Positions 43,192 to 52,836 are shown, counted from the first letter of the stretch. The stretch is DNA of 64,000 nucleotides from Streptomyces hydrogenans (GCF_014656075.1 NZ_BNBS01000037.1:1-64000); one strand, 5' to 3'. Made by a program: numbers and translations. The notes: a model not told the origin generated them from the sequence alone.

Positions 43192-44135
43192 CGCCCCCGT
43201 CCCTCGCGCCCGGCGACGAGCGCGTCGACGGAGACGGACAGCTGGGCCGGGTCGACCGGTGCCCGGTCCTCGACCCGCTCGCCGGCACCCGGCCGGGCCC
43301 GGCTGGCCGCCCAGTCCACCAGGTGCCGGTAGCAGGCGCGCCGGTCGGCCGGGGACAGCGGCGCCCGCCGGATCGCCGCGACGAACCCCCAGACGTACTC
43401 GGCGAGCAGCCGGGGCGTGGGGTGCAGCGGGCCGGCCCGGCGCGGGTCCAGGTTGACGCACCGGGAGCGCTTGGACGGGTTCGCCCGCTCGGCGCGGGTC
43501 GGGTGGTCGCGGCGGAAGTACAGCAGCTCCGGCACCTGGTGGAAGGGGCCGTGGAGCCCGATCTCGCTGACGAAGGTGCGGTCCGCGTGGTGGTAGCTGT
43601 CGTGCGGCTTCACCCGCCGCAGCACGTCCGCCCGGATCACGCCGTAGAAGTCGTCGCCACCGGGCTCGAAGAGCATGCTGCGGAAGCGCACCGGCGCGTG
43701 CGGGGAGGCGGTCGCGAGGCCGTACGCGTACGGCACCTTCACCTGGCCGTCGCCGTCGATGACCGCCTGGTCGGCGTGGGCCAGGATCACCTCGGGCCGC
43801 TCGTCGAGCGCCTCCACGCAGCGCCGCAGCAGGTCCCGGGCGTACAGGTCGTCGTGCGACGCCCACTTGAACAGCTCGCCGTGGCACTGGGTGAACACGT
43901 AGTTGTGGTTCGGGGCGGCGCCGATGTTCCGGGGCAGCCGGAGGTACCGGATCCTGCCGTCCCGCGCGGCGTAGGACCGGCAGATGTCCTGGGTGCCGTC
44001 GGTCGAGGCGTTGTCGGAGATGACCAGCTCGAAGTCCTCGTAGGTCTGGCCGAGCAGGGCTTCCAGCGATTCGGCGAGGTACTCCTCGCCGTTGTACACG
44101 GGCAGGCCGATGCTGAGCCGGGGTCGGGCGGTCAT
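43188..44135 (-). CDS. Family 2 glycosyltransferase
   Basis: A 315-residue GT-A enzyme: LSIGLPVYNGEEYLAESLEALLGQ at the N-terminus, ISDNASTDGT (about 39-48), and a metal-binding site at WASHDDLY (about 91-98). GT2 enzymes add one sugar from a nucleotide donor, here probably to a lipid-linked repeat unit on the cytoplasmic face. Start and stop both overlap neighbours in the EPS operon. Donor and acceptor unknown. Confidence 0.9.
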   Translation of the reverse strand: MTARPRLSIGLPVYNGEEYLAESLEALLGQTYEDFELVISDNASTDGTQDICRSYAARDGRIRYLRLPRNIGAAPNHNYVFTQCHGELFKWASHDDLYARDLLRRCVEALDERPEVILAHADQAVIDGDGQVKVPYAYGLATASPHAPVRFRSMLFEPGGDDFYGVIRADVLRRVKPHDSYHHADRTFVSEIGLHGPFHQVPELLYFRRDHPTRAERANPSKRSRCVNLDPRRAGPLHPTPRLLAEYVWGFVAAIRRAPLSPADRRACYRHLVDWAASRARPGAGERVEDRAPVDPAQLSVSVDALVAGREGRGR

Positions 44136-45433
44136 GGTGTCCTCACTTCACTGTTCGGGTTCTGGTGGTGCTCGCGCAGGGCGGACCGCAGCTGGACCCA
44201 CCACACGGTCGAACTGGCCAGCGTCGCCGCGGCGACGCCCCAGGCGGAGCCGACCGCGCCGCCCGCGGCGGCCCCGCCGAGTCCGCCGGCGGCGTAGCAG
44301 GCGGAGGCGAAGAGCTGGGCGCGCAGACTGCGCCGGGCCGCGCCGAGCGCGCGCAGCCCGGCCGCCGCGCCGGTGCCGAGGCCGGCGCCCGCGACCCCGA
44401 GCGTGGCGGGCACGATGAGCGCGGAGGCGGTGCCCCAGACGTCGCCGAGCACCAGACCGCCGGCCCGGTCCGGCACGAGGAGCAGCGCGGCGCCCCACAG
44501 GAGCGCGGCGACGGCCTGCCCGCCGCCCAGCAGCAGGCAGAACCGGCCCAGCCGGTCCGGCGCCCGCTTCAGGACCCGGGCCGCCTCCGCGACGGTGACC
44601 AGCGACAGTCCCATCAGGACGGCGAGGAACGGGCCGAGCAGCAGCTCGGCGCCCCGGACCGCGCCCACCGCGCCGACCCCGGCGAGCGCACCCAGGCCGT
44701 AGGCCCGCAGCTGGCCCGCGCCGCTGAGGCTGACGTTCTCGACGAGGTAGCGGGAGCCGAGGTCGCGCTGCTCGCGCAGCCACCCGAGCGCCCGGGACGG
44801 CCGCGGCACGATGCCGGACTGGACGCGGCCGTAGGCGGCGGCCACCGCCGCGGACGCGCCCCAGGCCAGCACGAACGCGGCGACGCTGCCCGCGCGGGCC
44901 GCCACGACCATGGCCGGGACGAGCGCGACGCCCCACACGACGTCGTTGACGAACGCCTTCCGCCCGTCGCCCGCCGCGAAGAACGCGAACCGCCAGGCGT
45001 CCTGGAGCAGCAGCGCCGGCAGGACCGCGCCGAGGCAGGCGAACGCCGACCCCACCGGGCCGCCGAGGGCGAGCCCGGCCGCCAGGCACACCGCCCCGAC
45101 GATGGCGCCGACGGCGAGCGCGGCGCCCGACGACCGGGCCACCGCCGCCCGCCAGGACGCCTCCGGCACCCCGCTGAACCGCACCACCAGCGGATCGGTG
45201 GCCACTCCGCGGGAGACGTTCAGCACCACGCCGTAGGTCACCCAGGCGAGGCTGAACACGCCGAAGGCGGTCACGCCCAGCGAACGCGCCACGTAGACGC
45301 CCACCGCGAAGTTGGACACGCTGGAGGCCGCCTGGTCGGCGAGCCCCCAGGACAGCCGGCCGGCCAGGGCCCGCCGGCCGGATCCGGCCGGCGCCGCCGT
45401 CTTCTCCTCCTTCTCGGTGGTCACCGGCCTCAC
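44132..45433 (-). CDS. Wzx-like polysaccharide flippase
   Basis: A ~433-residue membrane protein with about 12-14 hydrophobic segments, typical of the MOP/Wzx lipid-linked oligosaccharide flippases (FAVGVYVARSLGVTAFGVFSLAW near residue 42). It would move repeat units across the membrane before polymerisation. The start is GTG at 45433 (GTGA overlap with the DUF4910 stop, as elsewhere in this operon) or GTG at 45424. C-terminus lies adjacent to the GT2 start. Confidence 0.85.
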   Translation of the reverse strand: MRPVTTEKEEKTAAPAGSGRRALAGRLSWGLADQAASSVSNFAVGVYVARSLGVTAFGVFSLAWVTYGVVLNVSRGVATDPLVVRFSGVPEASWRAAVARSSGAALAVGAIVGAVCLAAGLALGGPVGSAFACLGAVLPALLLQDAWRFAFFAAGDGRKAFVNDVVWGVALVPAMVVAARAGSVAAFVLAWGASAAVAAAYGRVQSGIVPRPSRALGWLREQRDLGSRYLVENVSLSGAGQLRAYGLGALAGVGAVGAVRGAELLLGPFLAVLMGLSLVTVAEAARVLKRAPDRLGRFCLLLGGGQAVAALLWGAALLLVPDRAGGLVLGDVWGTASALIVPATLGVAGAGLGTGAAAGLRALGAARRSLRAQLFASACYAAGGLGGAAAGGAVGSAWGVAAATLASSTVWWVQLRSALREHHQNPNSEVRTP

Positions 45434-46704
45434 GCCTTGATCAGCCCGGCGGCGCGCAGCGCGTCGGCGGCGTCGGCGACGGTGTCGAACGGCAGCCCGG
45501 CCCGCTCGGCGACGTCCAGCAGACCGTGCTCGCCGTCGGAGAGGCTGAGCACCCACAGCATCGCCATCTGCGCCTGCTTCGCGTCGCTGCGGCCGCCCAG
45601 GGAGTCGTACAACCCCCGCCGCCCCAGCTGCGGTTCGCCGTACGGACTGAGGTTGAGGTACCGCCGGTCGCGGTCGAGCACCGCGAACGCCTCGCGGCAC
45701 ACGGCGAGGGTGTCCTCCATCGCCTCCGGGGAGACGAAGTCCGGGTTGTCCGCCGAGGTGTGGTACTCGGGGTAGCCGGCGTACGGCGTCCGGCTGAGCG
45801 AGCCCACGCCGAGGTCGAACCCGGGCGAGCAGTACTGCCGCTCGTCGTAGCCGTAGGGCGTGAACTCCTTGATGTGGTGCGGCCGTCCGGACGCCTCCAG
45901 GACGTACCGCATCACCCGGTCGATCTCCGCGTCGCCGCGCCTGCTCCGCTTGTACGTCAGCCGGCCCCGGTCGCCCGCGCAGGCCAGCACGAGCCCGTGC
46001 TTGACCCGGTCGATCCGCTCCGCGTTGCGGGCCAGCCAGGTGATCGCCCCGATGGTGCCGGGGGCGAAGACGAACCGGTAGGTGTGGTACGGCGTCCGCT
46101 CCGCCAGCTCCCGGGCGAGGTGCACCGCCACCGCGACGCCCGCCAGGTTGTCGTTGGCCAGCGACGGATGGCACACGTGACAGGAGACGATCACCTCGTC
46201 GGCGACCTCACCGGGCACCACGTGCTCGGCGTAGGTGAGGTGCCCGTCGGCGAGCGTGGAGTCGATCCGCACCTCGTAGTCGCCGTCCGGCAGCGCGTCC
46301 AGGGTCTCCTGTGCCAGACAGAAGCCCCACTCCGGCGTGTAGTAGCTGGTGCGGTACGGCACCCAGGACGGGTGCTCCGGCAGGGTGTGCAGGTGCCCGC
46401 GCAGCTCCGACAGCGGCAGGGTGGCGGCCACCGGGACGCTGTAGCCCAGCACGTGCAGGCTGGACGCCGCGAAGTCGACGACCCGCCGCCCGGAGGCGTC
46501 GGCGACGTACGCGTCCCGGATGTTCCACTCCTGCGGCACCGTCCAGTCCAGCACCCGGGTGCCCGTGGGCACCTCGTGCACCTGGAGCGGGATGTACTCG
46601 CCGACGATGTCCAGGGTGGCGCGCACCCCGTCGCCGGTGATGCTCCGGCACAGCGGGTACAGCCGCTCCACCAGCGCGTGCATCTCCTCGCCGGGCGTCG
46701 TCAT
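45430..46704 (-). CDS. DUF4910 aminopeptidase-like protein
   Basis: A 424-residue protein of the DUF4910 (M28-like) family often found in EPS/LPS clusters. It shows an N-terminal LYPLCRSITGDGVR block (16-29), metal-ligand candidates SCHVCHPSLANDN (about 174-186), YSCPG-type and PEYHTSADN (about 312-320) segments, and a C-terminal winged-helix-like part (ALRAAGLIKA). The metal ligands (His, Asp, His) are in place, but the substrate is unknown; a role in modifying an amino-acyl sugar has been proposed for such genes by context only. Start by ATGA overlap. Confidence 0.8.
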   Translation of the reverse strand: MTTPGEEMHALVERLYPLCRSITGDGVRATLDIVGEYIPLQVHEVPTGTRVLDWTVPQEWNIRDAYVADASGRRVVDFAASSLHVLGYSVPVAATLPLSELRGHLHTLPEHPSWVPYRTSYYTPEWGFCLAQETLDALPDGDYEVRIDSTLADGHLTYAEHVVPGEVADEVIVSCHVCHPSLANDNLAGVAVAVHLARELAERTPYHTYRFVFAPGTIGAITWLARNAERIDRVKHGLVLACAGDRGRLTYKRSRRGDAEIDRVMRYVLEASGRPHHIKEFTPYGYDERQYCSPGFDLGVGSLSRTPYAGYPEYHTSADNPDFVSPEAMEDTLAVCREAFAVLDRDRRYLNLSPYGEPQLGRRGLYDSLGGRSDAKQAQMAMLWVLSLSDGEHGLLDVAERAGLPFDTVADAADALRAAGLIKA

Positions 46705-47726
46705 CGGCGCCACCGCAGGGTGTCGTCGACGGCACCGCTCTCGGTGGCCGCGCGGAGCACGGCCAGCCGGGTGTGGCTCCGCTCGAAGGCCTCCCGGGTC
46801 AGGCCGTGCGCGCGGTAGGCGTCGGCGAGTTCGAGCGCGCCGCGCTTCACCGTCCACGCGCAGTCGAAGCCGGGGACCGCGGCCCGGAAGCGGGAGAAGT
46901 CCACGCGGTACGACCTCGGGTCGGCGCCGGTCTCGCCGGTGATCACCACCTTCGAGCCCTCCACCGCCTCGGCGACCTGCTCGGCGATCTCGGCGACCGT
47001 CACGTTGTTGATCTCGCTGCCGATGTTGAACGCCCGGTCGTGCACCGCCTCCTGAGGTGCCGTCAGCGCGGCGCCGAACGCCTCCGCGATGTCGGCGGCG
47101 TGCACCAGCGGACGCCAGGGCGTGCCGTCGGAGAGGACCAGGACCTCGCCGGACAGCAGCGCGTGGCCCACCAGGTTGTTCAGCACGATGTCCGCGCGCA
47201 GCCGGGGGGAGAAGCCGAAGGCGGTGGCGTTGCGCATGTACACCGGGCTGAAGTCGGCGTCGGCGAGCGCGTGCAGGTCGTCCTCGACGCGCACCTTGGA
47301 CTCGGCGTACGGCGTCACCGGGCGCAGCGGCGCGTCCTCGGCCACCAGCTCGTCGCCGCCCGCGGCGCCGTACACCGAGCACGTCGACGCGTACAGGAAG
47401 CGCCGCACCCCGGCGTCACGGGCCAGCCGCGCCAGGCGGACCGACGCGTGGTGGTTGATGTCGTAGGTCAGCTCCGGCGCCAGCGAGCCCAGCGGGTCGT
47501 TGGACAGCGCGGCCAGGTGGATCACGGCGTCCACCCCGGCGACGTGCTCGGCCGTGACGTCCCGCAGGTCCACCCGGTGCCCGGCCGGGTCCACGGGCGA
47601 CGGGCCGAGGACGTGGTCGGCGAAGAGCCCGGAGTCGAGGCCGACGACCTCGTGCCCGGCGGCTTCGAGGACCGGGGCCATCACGGTGCCCAGGTAGCCC
47701 TGGTGTCCGGTCAGCAGTACGCGCAC
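46701..47726 (-). CDS. NAD-dependent epimerase/dehydratase (extended SDR)
   Basis: A 341-residue extended short-chain dehydrogenase: Rossmann GHQGYLGTVM (7-16), an acidic residue after strand 2 (GLDSG), STCSVYG (about 112-118) and catalytic YAESK. Likely modifies a nucleotide sugar, either as C4 epimerase, reductase or dehydratase; the exact reaction cannot be told. It lies between a PIG-L and a DUF4910 gene, the whole set being typical of a rare NDP/CDP-sugar pathway. Confidence 0.88.
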   Translation of the reverse strand: MRVLLTGHQGYLGTVMAPVLEAAGHEVVGLDSGLFADHVLGPSPVDPAGHRVDLRDVTAEHVAGVDAVIHLAALSNDPLGSLAPELTYDINHHASVRLARLARDAGVRRFLYASTCSVYGAAGGDELVAEDAPLRPVTPYAESKVRVEDDLHALADADFSPVYMRNATAFGFSPRLRADIVLNNLVGHALLSGEVLVLSDGTPWRPLVHAADIAEAFGAALTAPQEAVHDRAFNIGSEINNVTVAEIAEQVAEAVEGSKVVITGETGADPRSYRVDFSRFRAAVPGFDCAWTVKRGALELADAYRAHGLTREAFERSHTRLAVLRAATESGAVDDTLRWRR

Positions 47727-47729
47727 GAT

Positions 47730-48377
47730 TCATTCCCCCAGGTCGAGAGTGAGTTTGGTGACGTCGAACGCCTCGGCGTAGCGCGCCTGGCACTCGATGC
47801 CGCGGATCCGGGCAAGGCCGAGGAAGGCCTCCCGGTCGTACCAGGGCCGGTGCCGCTGCGAGGCGTAGTGCTCCTGGAGCAGCCGCACCTTGTCCTCGGC
47901 GGTCTCCGGCGTCAGCGGCTGGTACGCGTTCGGGCGGCCGAGGTCGCCGTCCCACTTGACGATCTCGTAGCCGAGCACGAGGTGGTCGCGGAAGGCGGTC
48001 GGGATCAGCCGCGCCAGCCCCCGGTGGTCCTGGTGCGCGTCGGCCGTGCGCGGCGCCAGCACCACGTCCGGCTCCGTCGTCGCGCGCAGCTCCTCGACCG
48101 CCGCCTTCGCCTCGTCCCAGTACGCGGGCAACCGGCCGTCCGGCAGCTTGAGCACGGTCAGCCGCAGGTCGGCCCCCGGGCAGAAGGCCGTGAGCGCGGC
48201 CCGCTCCTCCCGCTCCCGCTCGCCGCCCCCGCCGGACAGCACCAGCGCGTCGACACGGACGCCCGGCCGCGCGCGGCAGACCGTCAGCAGCGTGCCGCCC
48301 GCGCCGATGGCGATGTCGTCGCAGTGCGCGCCGACCGCGACGACCCGCTCCAGGGGACGCGTCCCGAGCCCGATCAC
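47730..48377 (-). CDS. PIG-L family deacetylase
   Basis: A 215-residue PIG-L/LmbE enzyme: zinc motif AHCDD (about 17-21; canonical AHPDD) and HQDH (about 115-118). PIG-L proteins remove N-acetyl groups from GlcNAc-containing substrates or act on related amido groups. In this cluster it could deacetylate an NDP-sugar or glycan. GTG at 48377 overlaps the nucleotidyltransferase stop. The Cys in place of Pro does not remove a metal ligand. Confidence 0.87.
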   Translation of the reverse strand: MIGLGTRPLERVVAVGAHCDDIAIGAGGTLLTVCRARPGVRVDALVLSGGGGEREREERAALTAFCPGADLRLTVLKLPDGRLPAYWDEAKAAVEELRATTEPDVVLAPRTADAHQDHRGLARLIPTAFRDHLVLGYEIVKWDGDLGRPNAYQPLTPETAEDKVRLLQEHYASQRHRPWYDREAFLGLARIRGIECQARYAEAFDVTKLTLDLGE

Positions 48378-49168
48378 ACGCCCACCGCCGCGCCGTCGCG
48401 CTCCCACACGGCCCACGGACGGTCGCCCCGGGCGTACGCCTCGTCGAGCGCGGCCTTCTCCTTCACCGTGTCGGTCGGCTTCCAGAAGCCGCGGTGCCGG
48501 TGCGCCACCAGCCGGCCCTCCTTGGCCAGCCCCGCGCAGCCGTCGGCGACCAGGTCCCCGCCCTCGGGTATGTGGTCGAAGACCTCCTGGCGCAGCACGA
48601 AGTAGCCGCCGTTCTCCCACAGCGGCAGGTCGCTCACCGGCGTGATGCCCCCGACCAGACCGTCCTCGGCCAGGTCCACGCAGTGGAAGGAGGACTGCGG
48701 CGGCACCACCATCATCGACGCGCCGGCGTCGCGCCGCGCGAAGCGGTCGATCATCTCCGGCAGCGGGGCGTCGGTGAGCACGTCCGCGTAGTTGGCGAGG
48801 AACATCTCGTCGCCGTCCAGGTGGTGGCGCACCCGGCGCAGCCGCTCCCCGATCGGCGACTCGATGCCGGTCTGCGCGAAGGTGATCGTCCAGTCGGCGA
48901 TGTCGGTGGACAGCAGCTCGGTCCGCCCGCCCCGCAGCACGAAGTCGTTGGACGTCGTCTCCTCGTAGTTCAGGAAGAAGTCCTTGATGTGGTGGGCGCC
49001 GTAGCCCAGGCACAGGATGAACTCCTTGTGCCCGAAGTAGGCGTAGTAGCGCATCACGTGCCAGATCAGCGGCCGGGGTCCGACCATCGCCATCGGCTTG
49101 GGCATGTCGTCGGAGGCGCCGGCGCGCATGCGCAGCCCGTAACCGCCGCAGAACAGGACGACCTTCAT
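48374..49168 (-). CDS. Glucose-1-phosphate cytidylyltransferase-like (RfbF type)
   Basis: A 264-residue nucleotidyltransferase: GGYGLRMR (8-15), MPKPMAMVG (22-30), WHVMRYYAYFG and ILCLGYGAHHIKDFF (51-65) match RfbF-type enzymes that make CDP-glucose. CDP-glucose normally feeds a 4,6-dehydratase (RfbG), which is not present in the window. It overlaps the methyltransferase stop by ATGA. CDP specificity is inferred from family pattern. Confidence 0.85.
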   Translation of the reverse strand: MKVVLFCGGYGLRMRAGASDDMPKPMAMVGPRPLIWHVMRYYAYFGHKEFILCLGYGAHHIKDFFLNYEETTSNDFVLRGGRTELLSTDIADWTITFAQTGIESPIGERLRRVRHHLDGDEMFLANYADVLTDAPLPEMIDRFARRDAGASMMVVPPQSSFHCVDLAEDGLVGGITPVSDLPLWENGGYFVLRQEVFDHIPEGGDLVADGCAGLAKEGRLVAHRHRGFWKPTDTVKEKAALDEAYARGDRPWAVWERDGAAVGV

Positions 49169-50400
49169 CGCGTCACCTCGACGATGCTCAGTTCCGGGAT
49201 GGGGAAGACCAGGCGGCCGCCCCACTCGTGCACGTAGGACAGCTGCTCCACCAGTTCGTCCCGCAGGTTCCACGGCAGCACCAGCACGTAGTCCGGCCGG
49301 TCGGCGGCGATCCGCTCGGGCGGCAGCACCGGGATCCGGGTGCCGGGGGTGAACCTGCCGTGCTTGTACGGGTTCCGGTCGACGGTGTACGCGAGCAGGT
49401 CGGGCCGGATGCCGCAGTGGTTGAGCAGGGTGTTGCCCTTGCCCGGAGCGCCGTAGCCGACGACCGTCTCGCCGCGCTCGGCCGCCTCGACCAGGAACCG
49501 GAGCAGGTCCCGGCGCACCTTGGCGACCCGCGCGGAGAACTCGGCGTACCCGGACAGCTCCTGGAGCCCGGCGGCCTTCTCCCGGTCCAGGACGTCGGTC
49601 ACCCGCGCGCTCGGCTCGCCCGCCGCCTCGGCGGGCCGGGCCCACAGCCGGATGGACCCGCCGTGCGTCGGCAGCAGCTCGACGTCCACCAGCGCGAGCC
49701 CCCCGCTCGCCAGGGCCCGGATCGCGGACGCGACCGTGTAGTACTGGAAGTGCTCGTGGTAGATGGTGTCGTACTGGTTCTCCTCGATCAGCGTCAGCAG
49801 GTGCTGCACCTCGATGGAGACCCAGCCGTCGTCCGCGACCAGCGCGCGCAGCCCCCGGGTGAAGCCGACCACGTCGGGGATGTGCGCGTACACGTTGTTG
49901 GCCACGACCAGGTCCGCGGGGCCGTGCCCGGCCCGGACCTCCGCCCCGGTCTCCGGCGACAGGAACTCCGTCACCGTGGGCACGCCCGCCTCCCGCGCCG
50001 CCGCGCCGACGTTCACCGACGGCTCGATGCCGAGGCAGCGGATCCCCCGGTCCACCACGTGCCGGAGCAGGTACCCGTCGTTGCTGGCGACCTCCACCAC
50101 GAACGCGCCGGGCCCCAGCCCCACCCGCTCCACCGCGCCGTCGACGAACCTCCGCGCGTGCTCCACCCAGGACGTCGAGTACGAGGAGAAGTACGCGTAC
50201 TGCGTGAACGTCTCCTCCGGCGTGATCAGCGGCGGGATCTGCGCCAGCCAGCAGTCGGTGCACACCCGCAGGTGCAGCGGGTACGCCGGCTCGGGCAGGT
50301 CCAGCTGGTCCGCGGCGAGAAAGCTCTCGCACGGCGGGGTGGCCCCCAGGTCGACGACGCTCCCCAGCGCCGTCGAGCCGCAGAGTCGGCACCGTGTCAT
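49165..50400 (-). CDS. Zinc-containing sugar C-methyltransferase
   Basis: A 411-residue SAM methyltransferase of the NovU/TylCIII-like class: N-terminal zinc motif CRLCG...C...CTDC (Cys4, Cys7 and about Cys47, Cys50), SAM site VVEVASNDGYLL (about 95-106), and a C-terminal GYGAPGKGNTLLNHC Rossmann-like region (about 313-327). Such enzymes C-methylate keto sugars to make branched deoxysugars. ATGA overlap with the GT4 gene. Together with RfbF, SDR and RmlC this suggests a branched rare sugar. Confidence 0.87.
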   Translation of the reverse strand: MTRCRLCGSTALGSVVDLGATPPCESFLAADQLDLPEPAYPLHLRVCTDCWLAQIPPLITPEETFTQYAYFSSYSTSWVEHARRFVDGAVERVGLGPGAFVVEVASNDGYLLRHVVDRGIRCLGIEPSVNVGAAAREAGVPTVTEFLSPETGAEVRAGHGPADLVVANNVYAHIPDVVGFTRGLRALVADDGWVSIEVQHLLTLIEENQYDTIYHEHFQYYTVASAIRALASGGLALVDVELLPTHGGSIRLWARPAEAAGEPSARVTDVLDREKAAGLQELSGYAEFSARVAKVRRDLLRFLVEAAERGETVVGYGAPGKGNTLLNHCGIRPDLLAYTVDRNPYKHGRFTPGTRIPVLPPERIAADRPDYVLVLPWNLRDELVEQLSYVHEWGGRLVFPIPELSIVEVTR

Positions 50401-51608
50401 TTACTGCCCCCCATCGATTCCGTCCGCCCCGCGATCGCGGCGCGGTACTCCTCCACCAGCCGTTCGAGCCCGACGGCCGGGCTGAACGCCTGCTCGTACC
50501 GGAGGCGGGCCGCCCGGCCCATCTCCCGGCTCCGGGCCGGGTCGGTCGTGACCTCCCGGATCCGGGACGCCAGCGAGGCCGGGTCGCCCGGGCGGTGCAG
50601 CAGCCCGGTCACCCCGTCCTCGACGAGTTCCACGAAGGCGCCGTGACCGGCGGCGACGGCCGGCACCCCGGCCGCCATCGCCTCCGCGACCACCAGCCCG
50701 AAGGTCTCCAGGGACAGCGAGGGCGCCACCACGGCGACCGCGCGGGCGACGGCCTCCCGGCACTGCTCCGGGTCGTACAGACCGACGTACCGCACGTCGT
50801 CCCGGTCCGCCGCCCAGGCGGCCACCTCCCGGTCCAGCGGCCCCGCGCCGGCGATCACCAGCGGCACCCCGGCACCGCCCCGCGCCGCCAGCACGTCCCA
50901 CGCGGCCATCAGCAGCCGCACGCCCTTCGGCTCCGCGAGCCGGCCCAGGTAGAGCACGTGGTCACCGCCGCCCGACCGCACCGGCCCCGGGTCCGGCACG
51001 AAGTTGTGCTTCACCACGAGCCGTTCGGCCGGCATCCCGGACCGCACCAGCACGTCGCGCTGCGCCGCCGAGATGCAGAAGAACCGCTCCACCCCCGTCC
51101 ACCAGCGCCGCCGGTTGACCGCAAGGCCGACCGCGAGCGGCACCGTCGCCAGGCGCGAGTTCCGGTAGCAGCCGTGCCGGACGGCGGGCAGCGGCGCCCG
51201 CGGCCCGACGCACTCGCCGCACTCCCGGCCGTCGCGGTGCAGCGTGCCGGGCGGGCACACCTGCGTGTAGTTGTGCAGCGTGGCGACGACCGGCACCCCC
51301 GCGTCCGCGCAGGCGGCCAGCACCGCTGGCGACAGGAGCGGGAAGACGTTGTGGACGTGCACCACGTCCGGCCGGTCGGCCCGCAGCCGCGCGGCCAGCT
51401 CGGTGCGGACCGCCGGGTTCCACGGCACGAGGAACGGCACCGCCGCCTTGCCGAGCAGCGACCGGCCGGCGATGGTGTCGCTGCGCCGCTCGAACAGCTC
51501 GACCCGGTGGCCGGCCGCCCGCAGCAGCCCCACCTCCTCGTCCACGACCCTGTTCTCCCCGCTCGGCTGCGCCGAGGAGTAGCGGTTGTGCACCACAAGG
51601 ACATGCAT
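50397..51608 (-). CDS. Family 4 glycosyltransferase
   Basis: A 403-residue GT-B enzyme: N-terminal VVHNRYSSAQPSGENRVVDEE (5-25) and C-terminal SLSLETFGLVVAEAMAAGVPAVA (about 305-327, containing the E-x7-E motif). A CxxxC-rich loop (about 120-140) is typical of this subfamily in EPS clusters. It retains anomeric configuration and probably adds a sugar to the lipid-linked repeat. Start ATG at 51608. Confidence 0.9.
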   Translation of the reverse strand: MHVLVVHNRYSSAQPSGENRVVDEEVGLLRAAGHRVELFERRSDTIAGRSLLGKAAVPFLVPWNPAVRTELAARLRADRPDVVHVHNVFPLLSPAVLAACADAGVPVVATLHNYTQVCPPGTLHRDGRECGECVGPRAPLPAVRHGCYRNSRLATVPLAVGLAVNRRRWWTGVERFFCISAAQRDVLVRSGMPAERLVVKHNFVPDPGPVRSGGGDHVLYLGRLAEPKGVRLLMAAWDVLAARGGAGVPLVIAGAGPLDREVAAWAADRDDVRYVGLYDPEQCREAVARAVAVVAPSLSLETFGLVVAEAMAAGVPAVAAGHGAFVELVEDGVTGLLHRPGDPASLASRIREVTTDPARSREMGRAARLRYEQAFSPAVGLERLVEEYRAAIAGRTESMGGSK

Positions 51609-51615
51609 GCTCAGG

Positions 51616-52836
51616 TCACCTCCTGGCCCATCGCGGGACGTGTCGTGCGGGAACGTCGGCCGCCGGCGGGGCGGCCGCCGGAGCGGGGGCCACCAGCAGC
51701 GAGGCGGCCAGGGTCAGGTGCAGCAGGTACGCCGAGGCGTCCCCGAGCCCGACCTCGGTGTACGACGAGAGCGCGCAGTAGCTGATCAGGAAGATCGCGC
51801 AGGCCCTCGGCAGCGACGGCGGCCGCAGCAGCGCCACCCCGCCGAGCACGACGAGCAGCGCCGCCACCAGCGCCACACCGAGCAGCCCCTGCTCCTGGAA
51901 GACGGCCAGCCAGCTGTTGTCGATCGGCAGCCCGTCGAAGGACTTGTCGCCCAGGCCCGTGCCGAAGACCGTCTCCCCCACCGTCCGGGGCGATGCCAGG
52001 AGGGCGTCCCAGACCTTCGCCCGGCCGGTGAGGTTGGAGAAGTTCTCCTGGCTCTGCCCGCGCAGGAACCACGCCCGCAGCGCCGACCCGAAGACCACCG
52101 CGGCCACCGCCGCGCACAGCACCGCCCAGGCGAAGAGCCGGCGGGCGGCCGCGCTCGTGAGGAACAGCGAGCCGATCGCGAGCACCAGGCCGATCAGCAG
52201 CCCCAGGGTGGCCGTGCGGGTGTGGGTCATGGCGAGCAGCACCAGCGACGGCACGATGACCACGGCCGCCCCGAAGGCCGTCGTCCGGCGGCCCAGCAGG
52301 AGCAGCACGGTGAGCCCGATGACCACCGCCGCGTACTGCCCGATCTGCGGTGGGGTCAGCGGCCACAGCGCCCCGACGAGCCGACCGCCGTAGTACTCCG
52401 GCATCGCCGTCCCCGGGGCGACGACCAGCCCGGCGGCCACCAGCCCCAGCACCGCGAAGTACATCCGGATGTGGTGGCGGACGAAGGTCAGGCCGCCGTC
52501 CCACCAGCGGGTCAGCAGCCACAGGGTGGCGACGAAGAGCGTCAGCCGGGCGCAGCGGAAGAGCGCGCCGACCCCGACCTCCAGGTGCACGCTGGCGATC
52601 ACGCTCGGCACCAGCAGCAGCGTCAGCAGGAACAGGAACGCGCTGGGCCGGACGCGCAGCGGCCGGTTGACGGCGAGCGCCAGCGCGAACGCGGCGACCA
52701 GCGCGCCCATGGTGAGCATCTGGATCAGCGAGCGGGGGATCGGGACGACCGTCTTCGCCCCCGCGGAGCCCAGCGTGTTGAGGGCCAGCAGCGCCCAGGC
52801 CACCCCGACCAGCCTCGGGGTCCGCTCCGCGGTCAT
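51616..52836 (-). CDS. Wzy/WaaL-like O-antigen polymerase or ligase
   Basis: A 406-residue membrane protein with 10-12 hydrophobic segments and a periplasmic-type loop of about 60 residues (RGQSQENFSNLTGRAKVWDALL, about 259-281) that carries the family's conserved RxxxW pattern. Wzy enzymes polymerise flipped repeat units at the outer membrane face. It follows the beta-helix lipoprotein (ATGA overlap) in the EPS operon. Function as polymerase rather than ligase is inferred, since Gram-positives lack lipid A. Confidence 0.85.
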   Translation of the reverse strand: MTAERTPRLVGVAWALLALNTLGSAGAKTVVPIPRSLIQMLTMGALVAAFALALAVNRPLRVRPSAFLFLLTLLLVPSVIASVHLEVGVGALFRCARLTLFVATLWLLTRWWDGGLTFVRHHIRMYFAVLGLVAAGLVVAPGTAMPEYYGGRLVGALWPLTPPQIGQYAAVVIGLTVLLLLGRRTTAFGAAVVIVPSLVLLAMTHTRTATLGLLIGLVLAIGSLFLTSAAARRLFAWAVLCAAVAAVVFGSALRAWFLRGQSQENFSNLTGRAKVWDALLASPRTVGETVFGTGLGDKSFDGLPIDNSWLAVFQEQGLLGVALVAALLVVLGGVALLRPPSLPRACAIFLISYCALSSYTEVGLGDASAYLLHLTLAASLLVAPAPAAAPPAADVPARHVPRWARR

